From assembly GCF_000521485.1 (NCBI RefSeq), contig NZ_BAVS01000001.1, positions 62,001 through 126,000 on the forward strand: a stretch of 64,000 nt of DNA, in the 5' to 3' direction. The stretch comes from Gracilibacillus boraciitolerans JCM 21714. Its GTDB lineage: Bacteria; Bacillota; Bacilli; Bacillales; Amphibacillaceae. Positions 13,095-24,415 of this stretch are shown piece by piece. Position 1 is the first letter of the stretch; every line of letters begins with the position of its first letter. A model generated the notes under the pieces. The model made no database searches. It was not told the DNA's origin and was given only the letters and a program-made list of their open reading frames with translations. Made by a program: the position numbers and the translations under genes.

Positions 13095-13847
13095 ATGCAA
13101 CGATACTTTATCAGTAAAGATAACTGGCAGGACCACTCACTTCAGGTTTTAGAAGATGACTATCATCATATCGTTCATGTCATGAGAATGACAATTGATG
13201 ATCAGTTTATTGGCAATCGCTATGATGGTCAGTCTGCTGTTTGTAAAATAATTGCTATTTCAGATGATGCAGTGGAAGCTATCGTGATAGAATGGCTAAC
13301 AGAAACGACAGAATTACCTATTTCTATTACTATTGCACAAGGGTTACCTAAAGGAGATAAATGGGAATTTATTCTTCAAAAAGGAACAGAATTGGGAGCT
13401 AAACATTTTATTCCTTTTCAATCTAGCCGTAGTGTTGTAAAATGGGATTCGAAAAAATTGAAAAATAAATTACCGAGATGGCAAAAGATTGTTAAAGAAG
13501 CTAGTGAACAAGCTCATCGAACGAAAGTACCCACTGTTGACTCTGTTCTTTCTATCACTGATATAATCAATGCCAGCTGTGATTATGATTGGAAATTCTT
13601 CGCATATGAAGAAACCACACGTGCGTATCATGCATCTAAGCTTTATGATTATATATCTAAAGTAAATAAAGGTCAGTCGGTACTGGTTTGTATAGGACCT
13701 GAAGGGGGCTTTAGTGAGAACGAAGCCTCGCAATTAAAACACGCAGGATTTGATGCAATCCGACTTGGTCCTAGAATATTAAGAACAGAAACAGCACCTC
13801 TATATGTGCTAGCTAATTTATCTTTTTACTTTGAAGAAATGAGGTGA
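13095..13847 (+). CDS. rsmE: 16S rRNA (uracil-1498-N3) methyltransferase
   Basis: RsmE methylates U1498 in helix 44 of 16S rRNA. The 250-residue frame is intact. An N-terminal PUA-like domain (MQRYFISKDNW...HHIVHVMRM) precedes the SPOUT domain with KWEFILQKGTELGA, SRSV, IGPEGGFSENE and GPRILRTETAPLY, the family's SAM-binding knot. It follows prmA by four bases and precedes mtaB by four, so the three genes form one operon. Confidence 0.95.
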   Translation: MQRYFISKDNWQDHSLQVLEDDYHHIVHVMRMTIDDQFIGNRYDGQSAVCKIIAISDDAVEAIVIEWLTETTELPISITIAQGLPKGDKWEFILQKGTELGAKHFIPFQSSRSVVKWDSKKLKNKLPRWQKIVKEASEQAHRTKVPTVDSVLSITDIINASCDYDWKFFAYEETTRAYHASKLYDYISKVNKGQSVLVCIGPEGGFSENEASQLKHAGFDAIRLGPRILRTETAPLYVLANLSFYFEEMR

Positions 13848-13851
13848 TGAA

Positions 13852-15188
13852 ATGCCTTTAGTGGCTTTTCATACATTAGGATGTAAAGTTAATCATTATG
13901 AAACAGAAGGTATCTGGCAAAAGTTTCAATCTGCTGGATACGATCGTGTTGAATTCGATCATCATGCAGATGTCTATGTCATTAATACATGTACCGTTAC
14001 GAATACAGGAGATAAAAAAGTCGTCAGGTTATTCGTCGTGCCATTCGAAGTAACCCAGATGCAGTAGTTTGTGTAACAGGTTGTTATGCACAGACATCAC
14101 CTGGAGAAATAATGGAAATTCCCGGTGTTGATATTGTAGTCGGGACACAAGACCGTGGAAAAATGCTTACATATATTGAAGAACATCAAGAACACCGTCA
14201 ACCAATCAACGGTGTCTCCAATATTATGAAAAATCGTGTATTTGAAGAAATGGATGTTCCACAGTTCACTGATCGCACACGTGCATCGTTAAAAATTCAA
14301 GAAGGCTGTAATAATTTTTGCACATTCTGCATTATTCCATGGTCAAGAGGACTTTTACGTTCAAGAGAACCGGAAAATGTTTTGAAACAAGCAAATCAGT
14401 TAGTCAATGCAGGTTATAAAGAAATTGTATTAACAGGTATCCATACTGCCGGATATGGAGAAGACATGAAAGATTATAATTTTTCCCAACTGTTACGCGA
14501 TCTGGAAACAAAAGTAGAAGGATTAAAACGAATTCGTATTTCTTCAATTGAAGCAAGTCAAATAACGGATGAAGTGATTGAAGTATTAGATGCATCTGAA
14601 AAGGTGGTTCCACATCTTCATATTCCATTACAATCTGGATCTGATTCAGTTTTAGAAAGAATGCGCCGTAAATACTCAAAAGAATTTTATAAAAAACGTG
14701 TAGAGAAAATTCAAAAAGCACTGCCAAATTTGGCAATTACTTCAGATGTTATTGTTGGTTTTCCAGGAGAGACGGAAGAAGAATTTCAAGAAACCTTAGA
14801 TTTTGTTAACGAGATTGGTTATTCTGAATTACATGTCTTTCCCTTCTCAAGAAGAACCGGTACACCAGCTGCACGGATGAATGATCAAGTTGATGATGAA
14901 GTGAAAAATGAACGTGTGCAAACCCTAATCAAACAATCTGATCAACAAGCATTGGCGTACGCAAAGCAATATCAAGATCAAGTAGTTGAAGTAATTCCTG
15001 AAGAAACTTTCGATGAACATCACCCTAACATGTTAGTTGGTTATTCTGAAAATTATTTAAAGGTCAAATTTGAGGGAACCAAAGATATGATTGGTCAAAT
15101 TGTTCGTGTAAAAATTACGAAAGCTGGTTATCCGTATAATGAGGGACAATTTGTCCGTGTAATGAGTGATGCAGCATTATCCGTTTAA
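13852..15188 (+). CDS. mtaB: tRNA t6A37 methylthiotransferase MtaB (frameshifted)
   Basis: MtaB converts t6A37 to ms2t6A37 in tRNAs that read ANN codons. The N-terminal domain starts VAFHTLGCKVNHYETE and includes a second Cys (NTCTVTN). The radical SAM cluster motif is QEGCNNFCTFCIIPWSRG, and a C-terminal TRAM domain follows. The frame breaks at 14013-14018: six A where seven are needed to give GDKKSRQVIRRAIRSNPDA. The third N-terminal Cys (VTGCYAQ) lies in the restored stretch. Restored length is near 446 residues. In B. subtilis this gene is yqeV. Confidence 0.94.
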
Positions 15189-15230
15189 TTGTTTTGGGAA
15201 AAATCTAGTCTATTTTTATTTCTAAAACGG

Positions 15231-15259
15231 TTGACCTATATTGGCCGTTATATTATAAT
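15231..15259 (+). promoter_or_regulatory. Sigma-A promoter of rpsU-yqeY
   Basis: TTGACC (15231-15236) and TATAAT (15254-15259) are separated by exactly 17 bases, about 70 bases upstream of rpsU. Confidence 0.8.
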
Positions 15260-15330
15260 TGCAAAGAGACATATCCATCATTGTATATGTCAGATTATTT
15301 TTTTGTATGCTTCGGAGGGAGGGAAATTGC

Positions 15331-15507
15331 ATGTCTAACACAACTCGCGTTCGTAAAAACGAGTCACTTGAAGATGCTCTTCGTCGCTTTAAACGTAGTG
15401 TATCAAAATCTGGTACATTATCTGAATATCGTAAGCGTGAATTTTATGAGAAACCTAGTGTTCGCCGTAAGAAAAAATCGGAGGCAGCTAGAAAGCGTAA
15501 ATTTTAA
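15331..15507 (+). CDS. rpsU: 30S ribosomal protein S21
   Basis: S21 binds the 16S rRNA platform near the anti-Shine-Dalgarno sequence. The 58-residue product starts [20 protein letters not shown] and ends in a run of Lys and Arg ([14 protein letters not shown]), which fits the family. The ATG at 15331 follows GGAGGGAGG by six bases; longer upstream readings are not family-like. It shares an operon with yqeY, as in B. subtilis. Confidence 0.96.
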   Translation: MSNTTRVRKNESLEDALRRFKRSVSKSGTLSEYRKREFYEKPSVRRKKKSEAARKRKF

Positions 15508-15525
15508 AGAGGGTGTAATAAACTA

Positions 15526-15972
15526 ATGGCAATCGTTGAACTTTTGAACCAAGATATGAAGCAGGCGATGAAGAACAAAAATAAATTAAAATTAGGCGTA
15601 ATTCGCATGGTCAAAGCCTCGATGCAAAATGAAGCCATTAATTTAAAAAAAGATGCATTGTCTGAAGAAGAAGAATTAACGATTTTAGCTAGAGAGCTAA
15701 AACAAAGAAGAGATTCCCTCCATGAATTTAAAGAAGCTGGACGCGAAGACCTTGTAAGCCAATTAGAAGATGAAATTAAAATAATACAAGCTTATATGCC
15801 TGAACAACTATCTGATCAGGAATTAGAGCAAATAGTTGTTGAGACGATCGGGGAAGTTCAAGCTCAATCTAAAAAAGATATGGGAAAAGTAATGAGTGCG
15901 CTTATGCCAAAAGTAAAAGGTAAAGCAGAAGGCTCACGAGTGAATCAATTGGTTCAAAAGAATTTATCATAA
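15526..15972 (+). CDS. yqeY: GatB/YqeY family protein
   Basis: This 148-residue helical protein resembles the tRNA-binding tail of the amidotransferase subunit GatB. The segments [26 protein letters not shown] and [15 protein letters not shown] are typical. Its exact role is not established. It starts 18 bases after rpsU, with GAGGGTG upstream, and a terminator follows directly. Confidence 0.93.
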   Translation: MAIVELLNQDMKQAMKNKNKLKLGVIRMVKASMQNEAINLKKDALSEEEELTILARELKQRRDSLHEFKEAGREDLVSQLEDEIKIIQAYMPEQLSDQELEQIVVETIGEVQAQSKKDMGKVMSALMPKVKGKAEGSRVNQLVQKNLS

Positions 15973-16002
15973 TCAGAACAAAATGATATCATTCAAAGAA
16001 GG

Positions 16003-16040
16003 AAGGCACTTAGCTAGCAATAGCTGAGGGCCTTTTTTTT
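16003..16040 (+). terminator. Terminator after yqeY
   Basis: AAGGCACTTAGCTA pairs with TAGCTGAGGGCCTT with a small internal mismatch, and eight T follow. It closes the rpsU-yqeY operon. Confidence 0.88.
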
Positions 16041-16155
16041 AGTCTAAAATCAAACTTCTTTATATTTTACTCATTCGTTTATATTTTTGGCTATCTTTAC
16101 AGTCTGTTAATGTGATACACTGTATTCGTTAATAAGAGAATTATTGTAGTAAATT

Positions 16156-16182
16156 TGAAACCTTTTATACATAATATACGTA
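16156..16182 (+). promoter_or_regulatory. Sigma-W-type promoter of yqeZ-floA-yqfB
   Basis: TGAAAC (16156-16161), 17 bases, then CGTA (16179-16182). This fits the sigma-W pattern TGAAAC-N16/17-CGTA. In B. subtilis the yqeZ-yqfA-yqfB operon is a known sigma-W target, which supports the call. The start codon is about 47 bases downstream. Confidence 0.8.
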
Positions 16183-16228
16183 TGAAGAACTAGATGTACT
16201 TTTTTTCATATAGAAGGGAGGTCGTGAA

Positions 16229-17558
16229 TTGAAACGAATCTTCACATGGTTTCTATTATTTTCCTCTGCGTTAATATTCTGTTCTATGACGTTTGTTGAT
16301 CAGGCAAAGGCAGATACTAATGGGGGGGAAAGAAAACTGGTTTATATCATCCCAATTGAAAATAATGTGGAGAGAGGATTGGAAGCGTTTCTAAAAAGGA
16401 CAACTTCAGAAGCGACAGAAGAAAATGCCGATCACATTGTTTTTGAAATTAATACACCAGGTGGAAGAGTAGATGCAGCCGAAAATATTGCTGAAATCTT
16501 ACAAGACTTAAAAATTGAAACAACATCCTTTATCACGGTAAAGGCTTTGTCAGCAGGCTCATATATTGCCTTAAATACTGATAATATCTACATGAAACCT
16601 CAAGCAAGTATGGGAGCTAGCGGTGTGATTAACGCAGATGGCACAGCTGCTGCGAAGAAGGCTCAGTCAGCATGGATTGCAAGTATGAGAGGGGCAGCTA
16701 GTTCAAAAGGACGAGATCCTTTGTATGCGGAAGCTATGGCAAATGCTAAACTTGATTTACCTGAATATGGTGCTCCAGAAGGAGAATTTTTAACGCTTGA
16801 TGGCAATTACGCAATAGAAGTTGATTATGCGGCAGGCATTGTTAATCACCGAACAGAGTTATTAAATGAGCTTTCCTTATCAGAAGCTAAAATAGTGGAA
16901 ACTGAGCCAACTGCAGCGGAAGGAATAGCTAGATTTTTAACTGATCCAGTGGTAGTTCCTATCTTGTTATCTTTGGCAAGTATTGGTTTAATCGTTGAAA
17001 TATTCTCTCCAGGTTTTGGAATTCCAGGCTCAATCGGCTTAATTTCGTTAGTTCTATATTTTTATGGTCATATTGTAGCAGGACTTGCTGGATATGAAAC
17101 GATTGTATTATTATTGATTGGAATTGTACTAATCATTATAGAGATTTTTGCCCCCTGGAGGGATACTTGGCTTCATTGGATTAGGTGCGATAGTAGCTGC
17201 ATTATATATGTCAACAGAGAACGTTGGTCATATGACCTTAAGTATTGCTATCGCACTAATTTCAAGTATTATTGTGGCCATCTTTTTGTTTAAAACAATT
17301 GGTCTTGAGAAAGGTGCCTTTCGACATTTTATACTAGAGGATTCTACACGAACAGATCTAGGATATGTCTCGACAGTTAATCGATTAGAACTAATTGGCC
17401 AAGAAGGAGTAGCAGTTACACCATTAAGACCAGCAGGCACTGCAGAATTTGCAGATGAGCGACTCGACGTTGTAACGGAAGGTGCGTTTGTGGACGTGAC
17501 CAGTCCGATTAAAATAATAAAAGTCGAAGGCTCACGTATAGTAGTAAGAAAAATATAA
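16229..17558 (+). CDS. yqeZ: NfeD-family membrane protease-like protein YqeZ (frameshifted)
   Basis: Long NfeD proteins combine a ClpP-like serine protease domain with membrane segments and a C-terminal OB-fold, and act with flotillins. A signal-like N-terminus (residues 1-28) is followed by IEFEINTPGGR-type sequence, SAGSYIAL (probable catalytic Ser) and MGASGVIN. Several membrane spans come next, then the OB domain (LIGQEGVAVTPLRPAGTAEF). The start is TTG after AGGGAGG. The frame breaks at 17151-17155, where five C replace four in FAPGGILGF. A G7 run at 16322-16328 encodes NGGER. It is followed at 22 bases by floA. Confidence 0.9.
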
Positions 17559-17580
17559 TTAGTATTTAGGAGGATGAATT

Positions 17581-18578
17581 ATGTCACAAGAATTAGATAT
17601 TATTTTTCCGATTATTATAATCGGACTTATAGTAATTGTCGTTGCAATTCTTTTTACTTTTATTCCTGTTATGTTATGGATAAGTGCACTAGCTGCAGGG
17701 GTTAAGGTAGGTATTTTTACACTTGTCGGAATGCGATTGAGAAGGGTTGCACCTTCACGTGTGATTAACCCGTTAATTAAAGCACATAAAGCTGGTGTAG
17801 ACGTTACTACTAACCAGTTAGAGAGTCATTTCTTAGCTGGTGGTAACGTAGACCGAGTGGTGAACGCTTTAATAGCGGCCCAAAGAGCTAATATTGAATT
17901 GAGTTTTGAACGCGCCGCTGCCATCGACTTGGCAGGTCGTGATGTATTGGAAGCAGTGCAAATGAGTGTTAATCCTAAAGTTATTGAAACACCTTTTATT
18001 GCAGGTATTTCTATGGATGGTATCGAAGTGAAAGCGAAAGCACGAATTACGGTTAGAGCGAATATTGACCGATTAGTCGGTGGTGCTGGTGAAGAAACAG
18101 TAATCGCACGTGTTGGTGAAGGTGTTGTCAGTACAATTGGTAGTGCTAAAAATCATAAAGAAGTTTTAGAAAATCCAGATTCGATTTCACACAATGTATT
18201 AAATCGTGGATTAGACGCGGGTACTGCATTTGAAATTCTCTCAATTGATATTGCAGATGTAGACATCGGTAAAAACATTGGTGCAATCCTGCAAACGGAC
18301 CAGGCAGAAGCAGATAAAAATATCGCGCAAGCAAAAGCGGAAGAACGTCGAGCGATGCTGTCGCCCAAGAACAGGAAATGGTTGCCAAAGTACAAGAAAT
18401 GCGCGCAAAAGTTGTCGAAGCGGAAGCAGAGGTTCCACTAGCATTGGCTGAAGCATTACGCTCTGGTAAAATGGGTGTTATGGATTATATGAATTATAAA
18501 AATATTAACGCAGATACAGATATGCGTGATTCGATTGGAAAACTTACAGATACAGATAATGATGAAGACAATAATTAG
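17581..18578 (+). CDS. floA: Flotillin-like protein FloA (frameshifted)
   Basis: FloA organises membrane microdomains and affects fluidity. A membrane hairpin near the N-terminus (about residues 8-45) precedes the SPFH/PHB-like domain ([33 protein letters not shown]). A coiled-coil tail rich in Ala and Glu follows. The frame breaks at about 18357: GCGATGCTGTC should read GCGATGGCTGTC for [18 protein letters not shown]. The tail then ends at 18578. The start ATG follows AGGAGGATGAATT. It is probably transcribed with yqeZ from the sigma-W-type promoter. Confidence 0.94.
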
Positions 18579-18634
18579 TAATAATCCTATAAGTTTATCT
18601 CTATGAAAGTGATAAGCTAGAAAGGAAGATGTAG

Positions 18635-19131
18635 ATGCAAGATCTGTTTGGTTTTATCATTCCAATACTTGCGGTGGTTTTTTGGCTATTCGGACTTAAG
18701 AAAACAAATGAGGAAGAAAATAAACAACAATCATCCAGCAGCCAACTCAGCAAAGAACTATCACTGTGGGAGAGACTGCCTCAACCACGACACAAACAGC
18801 TGATTATCAGCCAATGGAGACAATGACAGATCCTAATCAACCAACTTTCTCACAGCAAAAACAGAAACAAATGAAGAATCTGGAAGAGAAAATTCAACGA
18901 GCTGAGGCTATACGTGAGAAAACTCATGATCAGGAAATGGGTATACATGATGCAATAAAAGATGGTTCAATGCCAAATTATTATCAAAAAAATGATAAAA
19001 AAGCAGTATTGATATCTGTTAAAAATAATTTAACACCAAAAGGAGTAGTACAAGGGTTGATTATGTCTGAAGTGTTAGGCCCTCCTCGTGCTTATCAAAA
19101 AAGAAAAATTTACAGAAGATATAGATCATAG
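18635..19131 (+). CDS. yqfB: YqfB-position membrane protein (frameshifted)
   Basis: One hydrophobic segment (residues 6-21, IIPILAVVFWLFGL) is followed by a charged, Gln-rich linker. The reading frame then shifts between about 18740 and 18766 into a second frame (TVGETASTTTQTADYQ) that runs to 19131 and ends in a basic tail (RAYQKRKIYRRYRS). A single indel joins the two into a protein of about 165 residues. No catalytic motif is visible. The symbol is given by position after floA, as in the B. subtilis sigma-W operon, and not by recognised sequence. Confidence 0.6.
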
Positions 19132-19163
19132 AAAAAAGCCGAATGGATCCATTCGCTTTTTCT
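19132..19163 (+). terminator. Terminator after yqfB
   Basis: A palindrome CGAATGGATCCATTCG is flanked by AAAAAGC and GCTTTTT and ends in T. It closes the sigma-W-type operon. Confidence 0.85.
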
Positions 19164-19227
19164 ATGAATGATTGTTCTTATTTCCTCAGATTTTCATACA
19201 ATAAATTTGAAGGGAGGCATAGGATTA

Positions 19228-19509
19228 GTGAACAAATTTAGAGAGAAATTGCTAACTGCTTTCACACGCACATTTGATCTTCCTTCAGAAGTAACACTAC
19301 AACTTCCACGAATAACAATGATCGGAGCCATCCATGCCTATATCGAGAATCATCAAGGTTTGCTCATTTTTACTGATTCTGAATTGTTATTAAAAGTACA
19401 TCAAGGAAGAGTTCGTATAAATGGTGATAAATTTGTTTTAAAAATGATGATTGATAAAAATATTTTATTAGAGGGAAACATTAAAGTCGTGAGATTTGAA
19501 CAAGAGTAA
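19228..19509 (+). CDS. yqfC: Sporulation protein YqfC
   Basis: YqfC is a small protein (93 residues here) conserved in spore formers; in B. subtilis it is made in the mother cell under sigma-E. The segments LPSEVTLQLPRITMIG and FTDSELLLKVHQGRV fit the family. I start at GTG 19228, eight bases after AGGGAGGCAT. An open frame reaches further upstream, but it has no binding site and does not match the family. It is followed 24 bases later by yqfD, its usual partner. Confidence 0.88.
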   Translation: MNKFREKLLTAFTRTFDLPSEVTLQLPRITMIGAIHAYIENHQGLLIFTDSELLLKVHQGRVRINGDKFVLKMMIDKNILLEGNIKVVRFEQE

Positions 19510-19533
19510 CGGCGTAATCGGAGGGAAAGCTAT

Positions 19534-20745
19534 ATGTTCTTCTATAAAAAAAATTGGTTAACAGGTTATGTTACAATTAAAGTAATTGGGCCTTATCCAG
19601 AACGTTTTTTCGATTTGTGCGCTAGGTATCAAGTTCCTTCGTGGGATATTATAAAAAAAAGTTCGACAGTAGCAATAGGAAAAATAAAATTATCCGATTT
19701 GTCAAAGCTAAGAAAAGTCAAAAAAAAGAGCATTCATAAAATTTATTTTTCAGGAAGATCAGGACTACCTTTTGTCATAAAAAAGTTAGTTGCACAAAAG
19801 CCGTTACTAATAGGTATTACGATAGCTTTTATTATAATTTTCATGTTGTCCAATATAATCTGGCGAATTGACGTTGCCGGGTTGGATCGGGAAATAAAAC
19901 TTAAGGTATTAAATCAGGTCGAAGAATATGGGTTAGAGAAAGGCAATTTTCAATGGAATGTGGAGTCACCAGCAACATTGCAAAAAAAAATATTGGAAGA
20001 TATACCAGAATTATTATGGATTGGTGTAAAGAAGAATGGATCTGCCTTTCACTTAAAAGGAGTAGAAAAACTACGGTTGAAAAACAGAAAGAGAGTGAAC
20101 CAGGGCATTTAATTGCAGCAAAAGAGGGAGTTGTGGTTGATCTATATGTTTCAAAGGGACAACCCCCCCTAGTACAACCAAATGATGTCGTATATAAAGG
20201 AGATATTTTAGTGTCAGCCTTCTTAAATCACAAGGAAGAGGAGGAGCAAGAACATGATAACAAAAAACCTCTAGCTGCAGAGGGAGAAGTAATCGCTGAA
20301 GTCTGGTATAAAACAGAAATTACAGTTCCTGTGAGAAATAAATATCAGGTATTAACTGGAGAAGCACAGCAAAAGCATTATTTACATTTTTCTAATTTCT
20401 TATTACCAATCTGGAATTTTAGAAATCCGGAATATCGCCAATATCAATTAGAAACAGAAGAAAAAAATTATTATTTTTTAAAGTGGAAATTACCGATAAG
20501 TTATCTGGAACAAACTATTTATAAGGTAGATGAAATCACAGAAAAACTGACAAAACAAAAAGCAAGGCAAATAGCATTAGAACAGGCAAGACGGGAATTA
20601 CTGAGAGAATTACCGATAAATGCAAAAATTACAGAAGAAAAAAGTTTTGCACGAAAGTGAAGAGAGTGGTAAAGTTAAATTAACTTTATATTATACTGTG
20701 CTAGAAAATATTGCTAAGAAACATCCACTTAGTCAAGGAGATTGA
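19534..20745 (+). CDS. yqfD: Sporulation protein YqfD (two frameshifts)
   Basis: YqfD is a membrane protein required for efficient sporulation in B. subtilis. The N-terminal soluble domain (residues 1-88) precedes one membrane segment (about 89-108, ITIAFIIIFMLSNIIW). A large extracytoplasmic domain with the family segment GHLIAAKEGVVVDLYV follows. The frame breaks at about 20069 (five A for six) and about 20641-20646 (six A for five). The last stretch then reads through VKLTLYYTVLENIAKKHP to the stop at 20743-20745. A C7 run at 20163-20169 adds one Pro (QPPLV). The gene ends three bases before phoH. Confidence 0.88.
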
Positions 20746-20747
20746 TT

Positions 20748-21707
20748 ATGACAGAAGATCTGAAAATGATTGATTTACAATTAGAAAATTCAAATGAAGC
20801 ATTAAGTCTTTTTGGAACGGAAGATCGTCACTTAAAGCAGTTAGAAGAACAGCTGCAAGTCTCGATAACATCACGCGGTGAACAGATTAGTGTATCAGGA
20901 AGTGATGTAGACGTTACCGTTATACAGGAAGTCTTACATGGTTTATTAACCGTTATTCGTAAAGGAATAACAATCACTGAGAGAGACGTTATTTATGCCA
21001 TAGATCTCTCAAAAAGGGGGGGAAAAATAAATCATTTAGAGGCACTATTTGAAGACGAAATAACTAAAAAACGCGAAAGGTAAATCAATTCGTGTTAAAA
21101 CATTAGGGCAGCGTCAATATTTACAGACTATGAAGCAAAATGATCTTGTATTTGGTATTGGTCCAGCTGGGACAGGGAAAACCTACTTAGCAGTTGTAAT
21201 GGCTGTGCATTCTTTGAAAAATGGAAAAATTAAAAAAATCATTTTAACTAGACTGCAGTAGAAGCAGGGGGGGAGAGCTTGGGTTTTCTTCCAGGAGATT
21301 TAAAAGAAAAGGTAGATCCATATTTACGACCATTATATGATGCATTACACGATGTCCTAGGTACAGAGCATACCATGCGTCTAATCGAAAGAGGTACCAT
21401 TGAAATTGCACCATTAGCATATATGCGAGGACGTACATTAGATGATGCTTTTGTAATATTAGATGAAGCACAAAATACCACAAATGCTCAGATGAAAATG
21501 TTTTTAACGCGCTTAGGCTTCGGTTCTAAAATGGTAATTACTGGTGATATTACTCAAATAGACTTACCAGGTGGCGTAAAATCAGGTCTAACTGTGGCTA
21601 AAGATAAATTGGCAAATATGAAGGGTATTGGAATTGTTCAATTAGCACAGTCAGATGTTGTGAGACATCCAATTGTACAAAAAATTATTGAAGCATATGA
21701 CAATTAA
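20748..21707 (+). CDS. phoH: PhoH-like ATPase (two frameshifts)
   Basis: PhoH proteins are P-loop ATPases linked to RNA metabolism. Walker A ([15 protein letters not shown]) lies at about 21152-21194 in a shifted frame; Walker B is [11 protein letters not shown]. The frame breaks at about 21065-21070 (six A for five, before [16 protein letters not shown]) and at about 21252 (CT for CCT in LTRPAVEAG). A G7 run at 21267-21273 gives EAGGESLGF where this nearly invariant motif is EAGESLGF. A second G7 (21016-21022) gives [11 protein letters not shown]. The start is the ATG at 20748, with AAGGAG inside the end of yqfD. Confidence 0.94.
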
Positions 21708-21730
21708 ATAAACAGCAGGAAACTAACGGA

Positions 21731-21760
21731 AACTTGGCTATTAATTGGCCAAGTTTTCTT
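21731..21760 (+). terminator. Terminator after phoH
   Basis: AACTTGGC (21731-21738) pairs with GCCAAGTT (21748-21755), followed by TTCTT. Confidence 0.75.
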
Positions 21761-21801
21761 CGAATAAAAGAATATTTTCTGATGGGTGGGGGGGATAGGG
21801 T

Positions 21802-23944
21802 ATGAAAAATAGTAAATGGTCATTAAAACATTTTATCACATATTATAATCATCGTATTGTTCAGCTTATAACAGCATGTATCGTCATAATGATTGTTTTC
21901 TTTTTGGTTAGCTTTCAAAATGTTTCTACGGAGACATATGAGATCGAGAAATTCTCGGCAGCGAATCAGACCATCCGTTCCCCCAATCACAATTGAGAAT
22001 GTAAAGGAAACAGAACGAAGAATAAGAAATGTAGTCCAGTCTGTAGAGGATCATTTTGAAATATCTGAAGAGGTTGCTGAAGAGCAAATTACATATATTA
22101 CTGAAGTTTTTGAAGCTATAGAGCAAATTGAAACAGGCAAAATTGAGCTTGATTCTAATGCGGAAAAGTTAGTTTCTATCACAGATAAAACGAAGTATCT
22201 TGAAGAGATAGTGCATGATGATATTCTTATGGAAGTAAATAGTGATACATTCAAATCATTATTTCAAGTTAAAAGAGATGAAAGAGTGTTAGCAAAAGAG
22301 CTGATTACAACTGCACTTTATGCTTCGTATAACAGTGGAGTTAAGGTGGAAGAAGTCGATCAAACCATTAAATCGTTACAACAAAAATTAGCTTATTCCA
22401 CACTGGATTATTCTTTTGTTCAGTCGTTACATCCCCTGATTGCTTTTAGTGTGAAGCCAAATGCATTCTTTTCAGCTGATCAGACTAATGAAGCACAACA
22501 AAGGGCTCGTAACAGCGTAGAACCGGTGATGATTAGAGCTGGCGAAGTCATTGTTGAAGAGGGACAGTTAATTACAAATGAAATTTATGAAGAAATGGAA
22601 TTAACAGGATTATTAAATGAAGAACGTAATTTTTATCCGATAGTAGGTCTTTTGATATTGGTCTGTTTAATAGGTTTATTTTTGTTTATTGAATTACAGT
22701 TTCAAGCGAAAAAATCAGACTTTCATTTTCGAAAACTGATAGCCATTACCGTTCTCAGTGTGCTAATGGTAGTCTTAATGAAAGTAGTGAGTTTTTATAG
22801 CACAACGGTTAATCCGTTATACTTAGTGACACCAGTAGCTGCTGTTTCTATGTTACTGAAAATATTGGTGAATGAAAGATTTACTATTGTGTTGTCCATT
22901 TTTTACGGTGTCATTGGCAGTGTCATATTTAATGCTAATATCCCAGGATTACTAAATATGGAGGCAGGAATATTTATCATATTTTCACAACTTGCAAGTA
23001 TTTTCTTCATGGCTACAGTCAAAGATAAAGGATCGATAATAAAAAGCGGCTTAGCTACATCTGGAATTAATATTGCAACGATATGTTTATTTTTATTCTT
23101 ATCCTTTGAAAAATATACCTTATTCGATTACTTAATGTATGGCGGGTATGGGTTTTTATCTGCCATCATCGCAACTGTTTTAACACTGGGAATGCTTCCC
23201 TTGTTCGAAACAGGACTTGGGATTTTGTCTGATATCAAATTATTAGCGCTATCCAGTCCAAATCGTCCATTATTACGTAAACTGTTAATCGAAGCGCCAG
23301 GAACTTATCATCATAGTATAATGGTAGCAAATTTAAGTGAAGCTTCCTGTGAGGCAATTGGTGCAAACGGACTTTTAGCACGCGTTGCTGCGTATTATCA
23401 TGATTTGGGAAAAACAATCAGGCCCCATTATTTTATAGAAAACCAAATGGGAATGAAAAACCCTCATGATTTTATAGACCCCTATCAGAGTGCAGAAATA
23501 ATTTTGCAACATCCAACAGATAGTGCTATCTTATTAAGAAAGGAAAAGTTACCTAATGAAATAATTGATATTTCATTACAACATCATGGTACTACTTTGT
23601 TAAAGTATTTTTATTTTAAAGCGAAAGAGCACAAAGATAATGTTAAAGAAGAAGATTTTCGCTATATCGGTCCGAAACCTCGTACCAAAGAAGCTGCGGT
23701 TGTTTCCTTATGTGATTCTATCGAAGCAGCCATCCGTTCATTGACGAATCCTAATCAGCAGGAAATAGAAAAAATTGTCTCATCCATTTTCGAAGATCGA
23801 CTGCTTGATGGTCAATTGAATGACAGCACCTTGACATTTAAAGAATTAGAGCAAATGCGTTTGGTGATTTGTGAAACATTAAAAGGCATCTATCATACAC
23901 GAATCCAGTATCCTAAAGATAATAATATGAAAGAGGCGAAATAA
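21802..23944 (+). CDS. pgpH: Cyclic-di-AMP phosphodiesterase PgpH (frameshifted)
   Basis: PgpH is a 7TM-HD protein that hydrolyses c-di-AMP to pApA, linking potassium and osmotic balance to cell wall control. One N-terminal membrane segment (residues 17-38) is followed by the extracellular 7TMR-HDED domain. Then come seven membrane spans (about 22640-23220) and a cytoplasmic HD domain with GTYHHSIMVANL, AAYYHDLGK and ISLQHHGT. The frame breaks at 21979-21983, where five C replace four in RSPITIENVKE. A G7 run at 21788-21794 lies in the leader. It overlaps nothing and is followed directly by ybeY. Confidence 0.94.
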
Positions 23945-24415
23945 ATGGAAATCGATTTTCAAGATGAAACAAAACGAGTAACATCCGCCCATTTAACATT
24001 AATTAATGATTTGTTGAATTACACAGCAGAAAAAGAGTTGGTTGCTTCTCATGCTGAGCTTTCTATAATATTTGTAGATAATAAAGAAATTCAAAAATTA
24101 AATAATCAATATAGAAATATTGATCGACCAACAGATGTTTTGTCATTTGCTTTGGAAGAAGATGTAGATGGAGAAATAGAGATTAGTGGTATAGATTTAC
24201 CGCTGATATTGGGTGATGTTATTATTTCTGTCGATAAAGCAGAAGAACAAGCTGAGGAATATAATCATTCCTTCACCAGAGAATTAGGATTTTTAGCACT
24301 ACATGGATTTCTACATTTGTTAGGTTATGATCACATGGAAAAAGAGGATGAAAAAAAGATGTTTGGAAGACAAGAGGAGATTCTAAATGGCTTCGGATTA
24401 TCGCGGGAAGAATAA
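23945..24415 (+). CDS. ybeY: Endoribonuclease YbeY
   Basis: YbeY is a zinc-dependent RNase needed for 16S rRNA 3'-end maturation and ribosome quality control. The three zinc ligands are in HGFLHLLGYDH (about residues 119-129), and the preceding NxxYRxxDRPTDVLSFA stretch is present. The 156-residue frame is intact. It starts at the base after the pgpH stop and overlaps dgkA by 29 bases, so the three are translationally coupled. Confidence 0.96.
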   Translation: MEIDFQDETKRVTSAHLTLINDLLNYTAEKELVASHAELSIIFVDNKEIQKLNNQYRNIDRPTDVLSFALEEDVDGEIEISGIDLPLILGDVIISVDKAEEQAEEYNHSFTRELGFLALHGFLHLLGYDHMEKEDEKKMFGRQEEILNGFGLSREE